This document shows, piece by piece, positions 47,510 through 60,028 of a stretch of 64,000 nucleotides of DNA. Both the position numbers and the translations under genes were made by a program. The stretch spans positions 1 through 64,000 of the forward strand of contig CAXKVR010000016.1 in NCBI GenBank assembly GCA_964058845.1. Reading direction: 5' to 3'. Origin of the DNA: Carex sylvatica. Lineage: Eukaryota; Streptophyta; Magnoliopsida; Poales; Cyperaceae. Position 1 is the stretch's first letter. Every line of letters starts with the position of its first letter. The notes below the pieces were generated by a model. The model saw only the letters and a list, made by a program, of their open reading frames with translations. It did not search any database and was not told where the DNA came from.

Positions 47510-50500
47510 GAGTTTTTTCTGATTCCATCACAGAGATTTGATGCTCAACTCGAAGAAAATTTCCATGATTATGTGTCTTCCATGTACATGAGATATGGTA
47601 AATATAGCTCATGTTAGGTTGACTCCACAAGGCTACGTCAGAAAATTTTTCCAGGGATGATAACCATTACAAGAAGCCAACTGAAAAAAGTTATCGAGGT
47701 TGCTTTAGATAAGAATTGCCCAGAAATGAATTGCCCAGAAAATGAAGTTGTGAGCTTGTTGGTATTGTACATATTCACTACCATTCTGTTCCCTAACACG
47801 GATGGGTCTGTTCCAATCCATTTATTTGGTTATGTTGAAAATCTGGATAGATTGAATTCTTATAATTAGGGAGGTGCTGTGTTCGATATGCTAGCTATGC
47901 ATATTCCAAATGCTGCACTATGGTGTTAGCTACAAGAATCTGACGAGTCAGTAGATGTCGAAGGGACAGAGTTGGGTTACCTTTCAGGATGTGCTTCGCT
48001 CTGATTGTAAGCTTCTTGGCTCAATTATTTTTTTATTTTTCATTACATAACTTAATTGTTTGTTTTTGTAGAATTATGGTAGCTAAGTTGCAACCTTTAC
48101 GTTTAGCTCTAAACTGAACTGAGCTCAACTAAATTGAATTGATCTTTTGGAATGTATGTTTGTAGAATGGATGATATGTATGTTTGTAGAATGAAATTGG
48201 TGTGAATTAATGGAAAGTATTTATCTCTATTTTTTATTGTATTTGGAGTTTTGTTTTAGCAAATCACATAGTATTTCTTTGCAGAATTTATATGTTGTGT
48301 TTATAGGATTCAAGACTTATTCTTATAGGTTTGCACATGTTTCGTTGCTGTATGTTTTGAACTGAGCTATATTAGATTGAATTTATTTTTTGGAATGTAT
48401 GTTTGTACAATGGATGGTATGTATGTTTGTAGAATGAAACAGGTGTGAATCAATAGAAAGTATTTATCTCTATTTTGTTATTGTATTTGGAGATTTATTT
48501 TTTGCAGGATTTATCTGTTATGTTGATAGGATTTAACACATATTCTTATAGGTTTGCATATGTGTTGCTTGCTGTATATTTTCAACTGAACTATTTGAAC
48601 TATCCTTTATATTTTGCATCTAACTGGATAGCAGTATAGAAGCATCCTCAAAATCTTACTCAATTTTCATTGTACAAGTGTGGTTTTTTGAGATAATCCA
48701 GTTCCAGAAGCTACGATGTCACACTGGTCACGTACCCCGCTATTTAGACTGGGTACCCGCTCTAGCAAAGAAATGGTTCAGGTGCAGCTTCGAAGACGAA
48801 TTAGTTGGCTATGCAGTCTCTAGAGCGATGGATCATTTGGATCTTCAATCGTACGATTATTTGTATCAGATGGAAGGGTTTAAAGCTGGACAATACTTGG
48901 AGTTATTAGAGGATGAGGATAATCTGAGAAAGTATCGAAATAAACCACTCTCCAAGTTTATGCAAGAAATGTGTCTGATATATATGAAATTTGGAGTGGT
49001 TCCCTATGCTTATCTGAAAGATCAGATAGCAGACATCAGTTTATATGTTTATCACGAACGGGCACTTCTAACTTTGGATGACATTCCGCAAGATGTCATG
49101 GATATAATAATTGAAGAAGTGGATCAAATAGAGTTGCAGTTTACTGCAAAAAAAAAAAAAAGCAATTGATCAAAACACATAAGATTTACATTGCATGTTT
49201 TGATCAAAAAAATCTAATATTTATATTTACAGTTTTTACTTGTATTATATTTTAGCTGAGAATGTGAAAACCATGTTGTATGAAATTTGCAGCAGAGAAA
49301 AAGTTATGGATAGGAAAATTGGAGTCTCCTAAACAAACTACCAATAATATGGTCAAAACTCCTGTGTGTTTTCTACAAAAGAAGAAGTTGAAATTTTGTA
49401 GTACTACACCAGAAGATCATAAGAAATGTAACAAGCGTCAGAAGGAAGATATTAATCCATTGCAACCATCATTTAGTTTGGATTTTACACAGAGCTCACC
49501 AGAGTTAGAAGATGACAAAAAAATGAGAATTTTGTAACAGCAATGGAAGAACGTGAGGTACCAGTTCAAGATAAATCTGATTTTCTGAAAGATGTTTATC
49601 AGGAAAAAAATTCAGTGAAAACTGTTGAGCAGAATGATAAGATATTTGTTCCTGATTCATTGTATTCTGTTTGATATAGGGTTTTTTTTCCTTTGTCAGT
49701 ATTAGTTTTAATTTTAGATTACATATTGTTGGGTTTTTTTTCACAGAATAGAATAGTTATGTTTACAGAACTGTTTGATGAATTTCAGAATAGTGATATT
49801 GAAGAGATAATTGTGAAAAAATGTGGACAAAGAAAAAAGTCCAGAAGTGGTAGAAGTCATTGAGGAGGTAAAGAATACTGCACTTCTTAGGATTTCAAAT
49901 TGTTGTAGGATGTGTTTGAATAATGTAATTTATATTTTTTAGGGCAAGGAAGTGTTGAAAAAGGGTAGGAAAAAAGAAGTGAGAAAAAAGAAGTAAACAA
50001 AAGTTGTTGAAAGAAAGAATCGTGCAAAGGGAAAGGATGTTCATAATGAGAAACTACCAGCTGAATATTGTAATTTCATTGTCTCAGAATATTACACACC
50101 ACCTCGTGCAAAGTTGCGATGGGTGCAATTTAAAGATCAATATGTTAGCCCAAGAAAACTTAGATCGTTTTGGTTCAGAAAATTTGAAGCTGACTGGACT
50201 TTTTCAAATTCGTTATTTTGTGGTCGGTGACCCACTCATTCAAAAGCCTCCACTTCCCAAACGGTATATGTACCAACACAGGGACAAGATGTCTTATGAT
50301 GTTATAAGCATCTTAGATGATTGTTTGAAACCGCTTTCGAGCACAGGCTTGCACAGCACATTTATTGTAGGGTTCAATTCATCAAGGATTTGTTGATGCC
50401 TGAGGTAGATCTTTCCAGCGAGGTATCTGTTATTTTATATTGTTTTGTAATTGTTCAAATTAAATGTTAACTTGTTTCTTGTCAGTTCAATCATTCTTTT

Positions 50501-51804
50501 TTTTTTCCATGAAGCTTGTTGACGTTGTGCTGAATGTCATGCAAATGGAGACGCCTACCAGAGAATCATGGTTCTTCATATCACCATATATTGTTGTAAG
50601 TTATTTTTTTATTTTAGTTACAGAAATTAAATTGCATTTGTTTGTTAGAATTATAGTATGTCAGTTGCAATCTTTATGTTTTGCCTTAGATTGAACTGAA
50701 CTTTTGGAATGAATGATGTGCATGTTTGTAGAATAAAATTGGTGTGAATTGATGGAATGTATTTATCTCTATTTTGTTATAGTATTTGGAGATTTATTTT
50801 ACCAAATCACATGTGTATTTGTTTGTCGAATTTATATGTTATGTTTATAGAATTAAATATACATTCTTATAGGTTTGGATATGTTTATTGAATTCAACAT
50901 ATTTGTTAAAATTTGTAGAAATGAAATTCTCAGAATGGTTGTTATAGTCATGTTATAATTATTATTGTGTTTTTCTGTTGTTATGCAGAGTATCATGCAT
51001 ATGTATGATCATGAGACAGCTCTGAAAAACCTTTCGCAGCTATTCTCAAATCAATTTGAAAAGGTCAGATGGTTTTTTGTCCTTGTGTGTGCACAGAACC
51101 ATTGGGTACTTTTTGCCTATAACTTGAAACGGAAACAAGTACGGTACTTCACTTCTGCTGGTGAAACTAATGGAGCATACATAAATTGCAACTGGCATAC
51201 ATCAATGTGGCTTGATTCTTTTATTGCCTGGTGCCTTCGTGAGTTTTTTTATAAATTATTTCTTTTTTTCTATGCATAAAAAGTAATCTGACTACTGGAC
51301 TGTTGAACTTTGTTTATAGAGTTATTACTTAATAATTGTAGAAATTGCAACATGATACAAATATAAATTACTACTTTGTATGATAAGTGTAGAAAATTAC
51401 AACCCAGTATATCCTATAATGTTAGTTTACAGACTTGTATAGATATAACAGTTGTGTTTGTAGAAATTTATATTAACCAGTATATGTTATTTTTTTGTAT
51501 CAGGTGACACTTCCTAGAAGTCACTTATTTATGATAATCAGGCATGCCGCAAACAGAATCGTTCACATGACTACGCAATATTCGTGTTGCGTTATGTCTA
51601 CTACCTTATAACAGATATTGAAATGAATTTTAGTCAGGTAACATTTATTATCTATTTCTATTATTGTTTTGTTGTAAATTTTTTTTAAAATAATAAAACC
51701 TATTTTTTTGGCTTTTGCAGGAGGACGTAACTCGTGAGAGGGTTATTCTTACGATGAGACTTTTGTCTCACTCGCAGAATATTTTTCAGAGAGTACGGAA
51801 GTAG
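47510..51804 (+). pseudogene. DUF1985-like / Ulp1 protease gene of the MULE
   Basis: The N-terminal part (47660-47930) reads LLVLYIFTTILFPNTDGSVP and LDRLNSYN, followed after introns by a conserved stretch at 48678-49160 (VPRYLDW, AVSRAMDHLDLQ). A Lys-rich linker follows (49280-50030). The C-terminal protease region is at 50130-51804, with NHWVLFAYNLKRKQ near 51100 and HDYAIFVLRYVYYLI near 51565-51612. In Ulp1 (C48) proteases the triad is His-Asp-Cys: the His of NHW is kept, the expected Asp aligns to Thr in YFTSAG, and the DCG motif reads DYA, so the catalytic Cys is Tyr. Stops and frameshifts interrupt other exons. Some GT/AG borders survive, as at 51639/51720. Confidence 0.75.
48068..50890 (+). 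repeat. Three dispersed repeats of about 250 bp in MULE introns
   Basis: Copies lie at 48068-48350, 48352-48570 and 50644-50890. Shared blocks are tatgtttgtagaatg, gtatttatctctatttt and ttcttataggtttg. A partial fourth copy is at 45925-46005. All lie in noncoding parts of the element. Confidence 0.85.
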
Positions 51805-52047
51805 TAAAATGTCTGCTGTAAAATTATAGTGTAAATTTTTTTCAAATCTATGGTGCGACAGAATTGATGAACTAATTTTACTAGCTTATAGAATTATGGA
51901 CATTTGTTTAGAGGATTGCTTGGATGATATTACAGGATTTGGTTACTATTGCGATGAGAGTTTTGACTCACTTGTAGAATATTTTTTCATAGAGTATGCA
52001 AGTAGTGATTTGTCTGATGTAAAATTGTTGATTTTTTTTTGGTGAAG
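51740..52047 (+). repeat. Duplicated last exon of the Ulp1-like gene
   Basis: 51740-51845 (end of the last exon plus 3' flank) recurs in decayed form at 51941-52047; compare cgatgagacttttgtctcac with gcgatgagagttttgactca. The copy lies about 200 bp downstream. Confidence 0.8.
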
Positions 52048-52769
52048 GTGTTACAGTGTATATGTTGACAGAATTATTTGAAAGAATTTTACTTGTTAAT
52101 AGAATTATTCATATATGTTTACATTATTTGTTGGATAATGTACATGATTGTGTGATGAGTTATGTCAATAATGTAATATTTTGTTGTTCATGTTTTCAAT
52201 TTTTTCCACATTTTATTATAATTTTTTGATAATTTTTACTTTGGAAATATGAATTTATATATAAAAAATTTATTTAAATTTTTTTTTCTTTACGGAATTA
52301 TTCACTATTATTTTCAGAAGCATCACGCAAATAAAAAAAAATTACAAAGTGTACAGAACGTAGAAATTTTTAACAGAGACTAAAAATTATTGAATAAGAA
52401 AAATAAAAAGATAAATAATTTTTTTTTTAAAGAATTTATGGGTAAATTTGTAGAATTTAAATTTGGTGTCGGTTCAATAGATACATTCTAGAAGGTGGTC
52501 GTTACATATCTTCTAGAAGGTAGTCTCCAATTTAACTGCCAATTATACTTTAATTGTACTTTGTTCGTTGACCACCCGGTTTTAACAGGTTTCACGCGTT
52601 TTCATCTGGGACCATGCGGTTTCATCTGCAGAACATCCATTGAATATGTTCACAGGATTGTGTTCATAATTTTATCGGATCTAATGCAGTTGTTTATAGG
52701 ATTAGTTGAAAAAGTTCAGGTATTTTCGGGAGATTGAGGGCCGAGAACTGCTAGATGCTTCCTAATTTA

Positions 52770-53170
52770 AAATGGAGAAGTTTGAAAGTTTTTTTTGATG
52801 GTTGGTGGGGAAACCCACTAAGAAATATGTTGACAGTAAAAGATTTTTTACAATGTCATTGTCCAGTCCAAATGGACTATGGCAATATTTAGATCCTAAT
52901 ATATACATAGATTAGATTGTACATAATTGAGCTAACTTAGTTGAGCTGATGATTGGAGACAAAATTCTAACACAGGAAACATTGAAAAATCGAGAATATG
53001 AGGTAACACCGGGATGCGTGCTGTGGAATAATGGTGCCTTAGAAACCAGAAATCACCTCTTGTGGACTTGCAACTACTCCGAGAGATTTTGAAGAGAAAT
53101 AAGAGCGAAACTAAAGCTACCGCCAATGACTGGTCTAAACCCTGTGGAGGTTTGGTAGGATGAAAGAAAA
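52770..53170 (+). pseudogene. LINE reverse-transcriptase C-terminal remnant
   Basis: In shifting frames it reads FFDGWWGNPLRNMLTVKDFL at about 52789, then DKILTQETLKNREY and a CVLW...NHLLWTC pattern to about 53090, with a stop after SERF. This is the zinc-binding tail (zf-RVT type) found after the reverse transcriptase of plant non-LTR elements or their derivatives. It directly follows the MULE and may be a separate old insertion. Confidence 0.7.
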
Positions 53171-53549
53171 AAACTATCGAGAATTTTGAAAGTTGAATAT
53201 TTAATTGAAAATTAAACAATTTAGAATGTTTCTTCCAATTGTTTTTTCCTATTTTATATAAATCTCAAAAGGGAGTTTTTGTCTCCGTTCATAAAATATA
53301 TAAAGTATAAACAAATAGAGAAATAAGGCTGTTGAATGCTGATGAAGTGTTGTTGTAACTTGTAAGTTGTAAGTAGCTACTGGAAATGATAGGAGTCCAT
53401 TTCCGTGCGAGCACACGCTTGTTGCAACTCAAATATTTATCTCATTTGCTTTGTTTTTTCTCCATTCTTTACTATCTTAGATGTGAGAACTGAGGACTCT
53501 CCCAAATTTTGTTCCGTTAAGAAATTTCACTTTGACTAAGCATTATTTC

Positions 53550-53614
53550 GAGAGGACTACAACGTCCTACGGGCCAATTTCAGAAAAAAAAAAAAAAAAA
53601 ACTGAGAGGACTAC
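53550..53614 (+). mobile_element. Very short poly-A retro-insertion
   Basis: The 11-mer gagaggactac is repeated exactly at 53550-53560 and 53604-53614. Between them are 43 bp ending in a run of 18-19 A and two further bases. This fits a severely 5'-truncated target-primed insertion. Confidence 0.6.
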
Positions 53615-55362
53615 TAATATGGGCTTATCCAAGAATGTTGACTTAAAAATTGAACGCTAGCCGCCCCACCCTTTTGCTCTACCTCTCCATTTTTTTCTCT
53701 TTCATATTCTTCTAAATCTCAATTCGACACACGGGTATATACTCTCCTCTTCTGTCTCTATCTCTTTGAGTAGAGAAAAAAATGAAAGAGAGGAGAGTGT
53801 CGAGTCGAGCCGATATTTGTTATCAATGAATTTGTTAGTTGACATTTAAAATCACTAACTTTAAAAAAAAAATTGAACGCTAATATTCATTTACAGTGAT
53901 TTCATATGATTTTTTTTTAATAAAAAAAGAAGTTAATTTTATAATACTATACTATTTCATTCTAAATTATATAAAAAGTCACATGTAAATATAAAAAATA
54001 GACGTGAATTGACCTCCATTCCTCCTTCCCTCTGGCTCCGGTAATATCACCAGCGTTTATATTAGATCGGAACGACGTTAGTATTATATTGATTTGAAAA
54101 CTTAATGCTAATTTTATCAGCGTTTTTAGTTTGAATTTGGACGTTAATACTGACGTCCATGTTATCAATAGACTTTTTTTTTTAGTTTCATAAAAAATCG
54201 GTTACTGCAGGAGAATTGGAAATGAAATATCCATCGCTAAGCACAAAAGCTATATATATCTTTGCTCATATCATGTGAAATTTACTAACTCTAACTGATT
54301 TGCTTGGGAACGGAATTTTTTTTAATATATATCCAACTCTTTTGTTGGTCAATCGTGTATAGTGTTTATAAATTGAATAGAGTTGGACAACAAAAAGTTT
54401 TCATAATGAGGATACATTCTGATTGAAATTGGCTTCTTTTAGTGTGATCTTCTCGCACACAAATAATATTGTCTTTTATCACTAAATTAAATATTAGTTC
54501 TAAAATATGCTCGTCTTAATTTGCCTCAAAGAAATGTCAATTTGAGAAGGTAGAACAGTAATTAATGATTTAAAATTTAACGTAAAGCATTTAATTATAG
54601 TGTTAAAATTATTTTAAAAAAGAAAGTAAAATTTAATTACTGAAACATTAACCGTTGTAATTATAAAAGATGTGAATTTTGTTGAGTACAGGATTCATTG
54701 GCAGCAGCTTTGATGGTATGCATTACATATTAGTTGACCGTGTATTCATATTTCATATCAATATTTTTGCAATAATAAAAAGATGCTGATGGTAATAGCC
54801 TATAACTATATATATCACATATCCAGTGTGCCAAGTATAGATCAATTAATTAACATTGTTTCCACCTGCTCTCGACCTAACCAAATTGTGCACAAACACT
54901 TTTTAATCAATTTGTTTTTCAAAGACATTACATCACTTGTGCCGCAATCACACCCGTTGTTCCATCATTTTATTTTAATTAAAATTTACATTGTATTTTT
55001 TTATTATCAAATTTCATATTCTGAAACTAAAGTTTTGAAAAATACACGGATAGACAAGGAGAAATTTGGGGGTTGTACGCCGATCTGGATATTCTGGCCT
55101 CGGTGCTCGCAGATGCGGATCTTCTTCATCTCATATCTGACGTAAACTGTTAACTTTAGCATACAGAGTTGTGTGGAACAAGTCCATTCACGAATCTTTC
55201 TTTAAGCAAGAAAGAAAAGTCGAGAAATGCTGTGGACCCAGGTGTCAGTGACTTGCTCCATTTGTAGCGACTCATACACGCCGCAGAAAAAAAAAAGTGA
55301 ATTATTTGTAGCTAGTACAAGGGCTCTTAATTTATTGAACAAAATTAACTTGCTCTCCCTCC
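53615..55362. other. Gene-free AT-rich stretch upstream of the lipase gene
   Basis: No supportable gene. An open frame at 54783-55145 has no recognisable motif or plant-gene composition. Confidence 0.5.
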
Positions 55363-55547
55363 GGGGAGTGCGTATCCTCTGAGATATCTCAACTTTTGCG
55401 TGACCGAGGTGTTCGGTGCCTATTCGGGAGCAGCGCAGGGGCCAGTATTATTTGAGCTTCGAGATTCGTGCAGTAAGTATTTGAACGGTTGGGATTTTCC
55501 ATAAAGTCACGCAAAGTTTGAGATATCTCAGAGGATACGAATTCCCC
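55363..55547. mobile_element. MITE just upstream of the lipase gene
   Basis: Inverted ends of about 45 bp share gtatcctctgagatatctca. They read ggggagtgcgtatcc (left) and ggggaattcgtatcc (right, inward), possibly with a 3-bp TSD tcc. The right end is 103 bp before the lipase ATG, so it sits in the promoter or 5' UTR. Confidence 0.75.
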
Positions 55548-55650
55548 TCCGGGTCCGGGAACCGGGATGCCACAGCAATAGCATATTCCTTTTTCCTCTT
55601 TCTCTCGACTCTTGACTCTGTCCCCGACCTCTACAAACAGACTACGTAGA

Positions 55651-58600
55651 ATGCTATCTTTGAGGAGCCGCGTGGAGACGTGGATAAGGGATCAAACGGC
55701 GAGCATTGAGGTCCCGTGGCACAGTAATCCAGTTCTTCCAGGACTAGGACTGCCTACGTGGAGTGGATGGCAATGGCAGTGGCCTCCTTGGAAGGGAAGG
55801 GAGGAGGAGAAGCGTCGGATCAGGGAGGAACTCGATTTGCGGCGAAAACAGTTGCAACAACTCTGTCGTGCGGTGAATGTAGAGTCGGTGGCCGAATTAC
55901 AGGATGTGCTTTGCTCTATGGTGCTAGCTGAGTGCGTCTACAAGGTACCTACCACCTTCCTTCTATCACCTTCATTCTAAAATAGTTACATATGGATATG
56001 GGGCTTATAATTATGTTATTGCTTCCCTGCTTCTCTATTTTTCATTTCATGATCTAAGAGGCCATCTTCTGAGATGCTCAAGTACATTAACAAATTCAAA
56101 TCTGATTTTGGAGACCAGCTTGTATCTCTTCAGCGGGTTCAACCTTCCCTCGATCATGTGCCTCATCGGTCAGTCACTTTCCTCTTTCCCTCTCTCTCAC
56201 AACTTACCATATTTCCCCTTCCTTGACCTCACACAACCATTCTTTCCTTCAAAATTATACAGGTACTTATTAGCCGAAGCTGGTGACACATTGTTTGCAT
56301 CATTTATTGGTACAAAACAATACAGGTATGCACCAGCCAACCAATATTGTCTTTCTGAGACCTATTTCCTTCTTTAAAGTCCTCGGCTTATCGCTTTTGC
56401 ATAATAGAATCTTCATGATCCACTTTGAAATGAGTTTGCTATTTGCCAATCTAAAATAAAGAAGGCTAGAAATAATTCACTTATTTTTTTGTAAGGGTTC
56501 ATGTTAATTAGAGGCGATAATTTGAAATAGCTAATGTCTTTTGGTTGATAACTGCAAATACAAGAACTATTGGGTGTTATGTGCAGATACTGTAGAATTA
56601 TTGGTTTTGATTTGCAGAAGGAACCATTGAGCAGCTTTTGTTATTCTTACTACTTTTATTATCATTCTTTTGAATTGGAAATCTTTTATAGAGATGTGAT
56701 GGCTGATATAAATATACTTCAAGGGGCTGTTTTTCATGATCATAATGAAGATCCTGATATGGTTGAAATAAATGAGAGGGAAGAAGAGGGCACTGCAAAT
56801 TTACCTCAAGGAAAACTTAAATGGTCAAAGAAATCAAAGCCAGCTGCACATAAAGTATGACTAGTCTCTTTGTGTATTCTCTATTGTTACTGTGCTAGTC
56901 ATGATCAGTATCTATATTCTGTCACCAAAGAATTGTTTTCTATCTCAAAAACAACATTACAGAACTGTACATGATGAAATTTAACCCATGAAAAGGGATA
57001 ATCAGCACAAGAATTTCTCATAGAGCATGACAATGTATTTGTACTTTATCATGAAGATGATTAAGCACCCTGTGCTGCTGTACCTGTATATAGTCACTAG
57101 TATTGCTACATCCAAAACTTTACGGTTTGTCACTAGTTCCTTCAATATTCAAACCCAAATTGAAGTCTTAAACAATTCATTACAGGTACATCCATAAAGA
57201 TTTATTGCTTTTTAATTATAATAAGAAAACACGTATTTGAAGCAACAGTTTCAGATTCTTACTTTAGGATTCTGATTCTGTAAAAATTTCAGGGTTTCTT
57301 AGCTCGTGCAAAGGGCATACCAGCATTGGAGCTGTACAATCTTGCACAGAAAAAGAATCGGAAACTTGTTCTCTGTGGACATTCACTAGGTGGTGCGGTA
57401 GGTCTCTAGTTTCAGTTGTTAGCTAAATTTTGGGGACTTAGTAAGCTGATATCTCAAGCTTCTGTAGTGCTCAGTAGTGCAAGTCAATCTCAAATCATGC
57501 AACTTTGTTTGGATTAAATATCAATTTGGCCATACAAACTTAATTGGCAATTGAACGCAAAACGTCACCAAAAAGAAAACTAAACAGGAAACCAGCTCTC
57601 AAAAAGAACATTTTTTTTTTCTCTTTTTGGCTATGGCAAAGTTTTACAATTTCTTTGGAAGTTCCATTTCTAGACAAAAGCCCTCGATCTGACATGAAGA
57701 AATGCCTATGAAATGCCAATTATTTACATATGAAGTGACCTACTCGCTAAATCATTTATATGTATTTGGGGAAGGGATATTTTGACAACCGTGACAACCA
57801 ACAGAATCGCTGTCAATATTTTTTAATAGAGTAAAGTTTTGGATATGTTCTTTATATCGTATATAGGTTGTGTATCCATTTTGGTGGAACATTGGAGTCG
57901 TTTGGTTGCCGATCAAGTGCTAATAGAAGTGCACTGTTAATTTTCCGAATGCTCAATGGATGATCAATTGGTTTTCAAATTACACCAAATTTGATAAACA
58001 ACCTACCTAAACTATAGAGAAGAATATCTGCAATTTCACTCCATTTTATTTTGATGACCATTTGGTCAGTTGTCACAGACTCGTCTTGTCAGACAAAATT
58101 TGTTGTCAATATAACATATCCCATATATTTGGCAGGTAGCTGTCTTGGCCACACTTGCAATTCTTAGAATTGTTGCCTCATCTTCTCAATCAAAGGAGAG
58201 TAATGGGAAGCTCCAAGTGAAATGCATCACCTTTTCTCAGCCACCTGTTGGGAATGAAGCTCTAAGAGAGTAAGTCACGTTTGAGATGTGTTATCTCATG
58301 TCTGTGGTTAAGTGCTAACCCCTGAATGCCCTTTCTTTGTCAAATTATCTTCCTTCCTTTACTTTTGGTAGAACTATTCAGAGCTAATAAGGAATATTTC
58401 TTCCATTTGTTCAAATGGGATAAGTATTCACGAAGAAACAAGTCCCCTAATTGATCTGTAATCCTTACCTAATATTAGTTGTGTGTCTTAAATAAGCTAT
58501 ATAACTTCTTATTATCAACTGCTGTGTAATACTAAAGTTCATTCCTGGTCTCTGAATTAGTTTCTTTTTGTCATTTTTCTTCTGCTCCCTCCCCCTAGTT

Positions 58601-59601
58601 ATGTACACGAGAAGGGATGGCAGAGTTACTTCAAAACTTACTGCATGCCAGAAGACTTGGTGCCTCGTATTTTATCTCCTGCCTATTTCCACCATTATAA
58701 CAACACTCAACCAGAAGAATCGACGGTTGAAGAGAACAAGAAGTCAGTGAATTTTAAAAAAAGAACAGAGAATGGGGCTGAGCCACAATTGGTTCTCGGG
58801 ATGGGCCCTGTTCAGACCTCATTTTGGAGGCTGTCAAAGCTTGTGCCAGTAGAGGCGATCTCTAAAAATCTGAGAACATTTTGGGGCAAAAGTCAGGAGG
58901 ATAAAGGGTTACCTGATATGGCAGATGATGAGTCAGTGGAGGTGGGTCAATCCCTTGAGATCCGTGAAAGGCCCGATGGGATATGTCTGACCCCAATTCC
59001 TGACAAAGTTGGTCAAAATGCTAATAGTAATGCAGCTGAAGCTTCTAAGCCATGGGGTAGAGTTCCTTCTTTACCGTCTTATGTTCCTTTTGGTGAGGTA
59101 AAACATCTTTATTACATTTTCAGTCCAATTCGGAGATATTTATGAGATTTTTTTTATCTTTTTACCAGTAGCAATTGGTCGGGGTTAAGTTCAATTAGAG
59201 TTGCCGTTTTTGGTCCAAAGGAGTGTAAGTGTTGGGTCTGACCTCAAGTGAGCCAGAATTACTGATTCATGTTTTATTTATTTCGAGACATGTGTTGCAT
59301 TCTGCTCATTTATATATTTCAGCGAAAAGTATTGGGCTAAAAAGTAAAAACAGTGGACCGTTTGGAAGTTTGGTTTTATATTTTCCTTTAATATAAAGAT
59401 CTGTACTTTTATGCATCCATCATGGGTTATGTTTCTATGTTTCAATTATAAGAGCGGGAATTCATTTATAGAGTTTGTTTGAGTTCACATTCTATATGTA
59501 GAAGATTTCATCTTTCTTTTTCTTGATTTTTGTAGCTATACCTCTTGGGAGATTTGTCAGTTAAGTCGCTCTCAGATTCTGAATACTCCAAATTGACGTC
59601 G
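55651..59601 (+). CDS. Class-3 lipase, 5' part (gene runs off window)
   Basis: Eight exons join in frame: 55651-55944, 56059-56168, 56263-56325, 56692-56854, 57293-57397, 58136-58269, 58599-59097, 59536-59601 (478 codons, no stop reached). The N-terminus is Trp-rich and followed by a charged helix (REEEKRRIREELDLRRKQLQ). The alpha/beta-hydrolase core has the nucleophile elbow CGHSLGGA with Ser241, the FSQPPVGNEALR strand and Asp309 in MPEDLVPRI; the catalytic His is not placed. Class-3 lipases hydrolyse acylglycerols or phospholipids. It resembles the long plant class-3 lipases of about 1000 aa (Arabidopsis At3g07400 type, from memory), so about half the protein lies beyond the window. Intron 8 contains an antisense copia element. 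The exons seen are intact. Confidence 0.87.
57770..58126. mobile_element. Probable MITE in lipase intron 5
   Basis: The ends read inward gggatattttgacaaccgtg and gggatatgttatattgacaa. Short inverted similarity only; no clear TSD. It lies wholly between exons 5 and 6. Confidence 0.5.
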
Positions 59602-59730
59602 GTACGTTTGATTTAAATTAGTTGCATACTGGAAATTCATGATTTTATGTCTAGCTCAAGGATTGCAATTCTGCAATTGGTACATGCTGTTACCAGGCCA
59701 TAGTTGTATAGGTAAGCCTCAATTACTATA

Positions 59731-59952
59731 TGTTGGATTCAGGTAACCGAATCCCGGCACTGTCTTGGTTGGTGCAGTTTCTAAAGATTTCAGCCAAAAG
59801 TTACCTTATTGATTAATGATTTGGGCTTATATAGAGCCTTACAAAGCACTCTTACAAATAACTCCTAGACTATTTCATAATGACCTATTTACCGATAGGC
59901 CCCCCAAAACTATTATAATAAAACAAACGATAAACATACAAATATCTCAACA
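59731..59952 (-). repeat. 3' LTR of the antisense copia element
   Basis: On the minus strand it starts tgttgagatatttgtatg and ends gaatccaaca, giving TGTTG...CAACA over 222 bp. The minus-strand purine tract gagggggag lies immediately before it (59953-59961). The outer border is inferred from the terminal inverted pentamers. Confidence 0.75.
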
Positions 59953-60028
59953 CTCCCCCTCGAGATGGGCAAAAGATATCCATCAAGTCCATCTTGTCAC
60001 AAAACCTATCTAGATCTATTGAGCTAAG

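Larger units (their letters stand above)
45010..52740 (+). mobile_element. Decayed MULE with transposase and Ulp1-like gene
   Basis: It is defined by content: a FAR1-type transposase fragment followed by a gene of the DUF1985-like/Ulp1 type, a pairing known from plant Ulp1-carrying MULEs. The left flank has a direct repeat of tagtttcgacgcgtt (45040 and 45136) and an aactgccataactg block (45187) shared with the element at 33432. I could not find a convincing matching right terminus or TSD, so the borders are approximate. Confidence 0.65.

Noticed and set aside
45010..52740. Long TIRs for the FAR1/Ulp1 MULE
   Set aside because: Left and right flanks share only short acgcgttttca-like pieces in direct orientation; no inverted ends or TSD could be verified.
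54783..55145. 120-codon plus-strand open frame
   Set aside because: No family motif, AT-rich composition and no supporting splice or neighbour context.
55612..55650. Upstream extension of the lipase frame
   Set aside because: The extension has no ATG; the first in-frame ATG is 55651.
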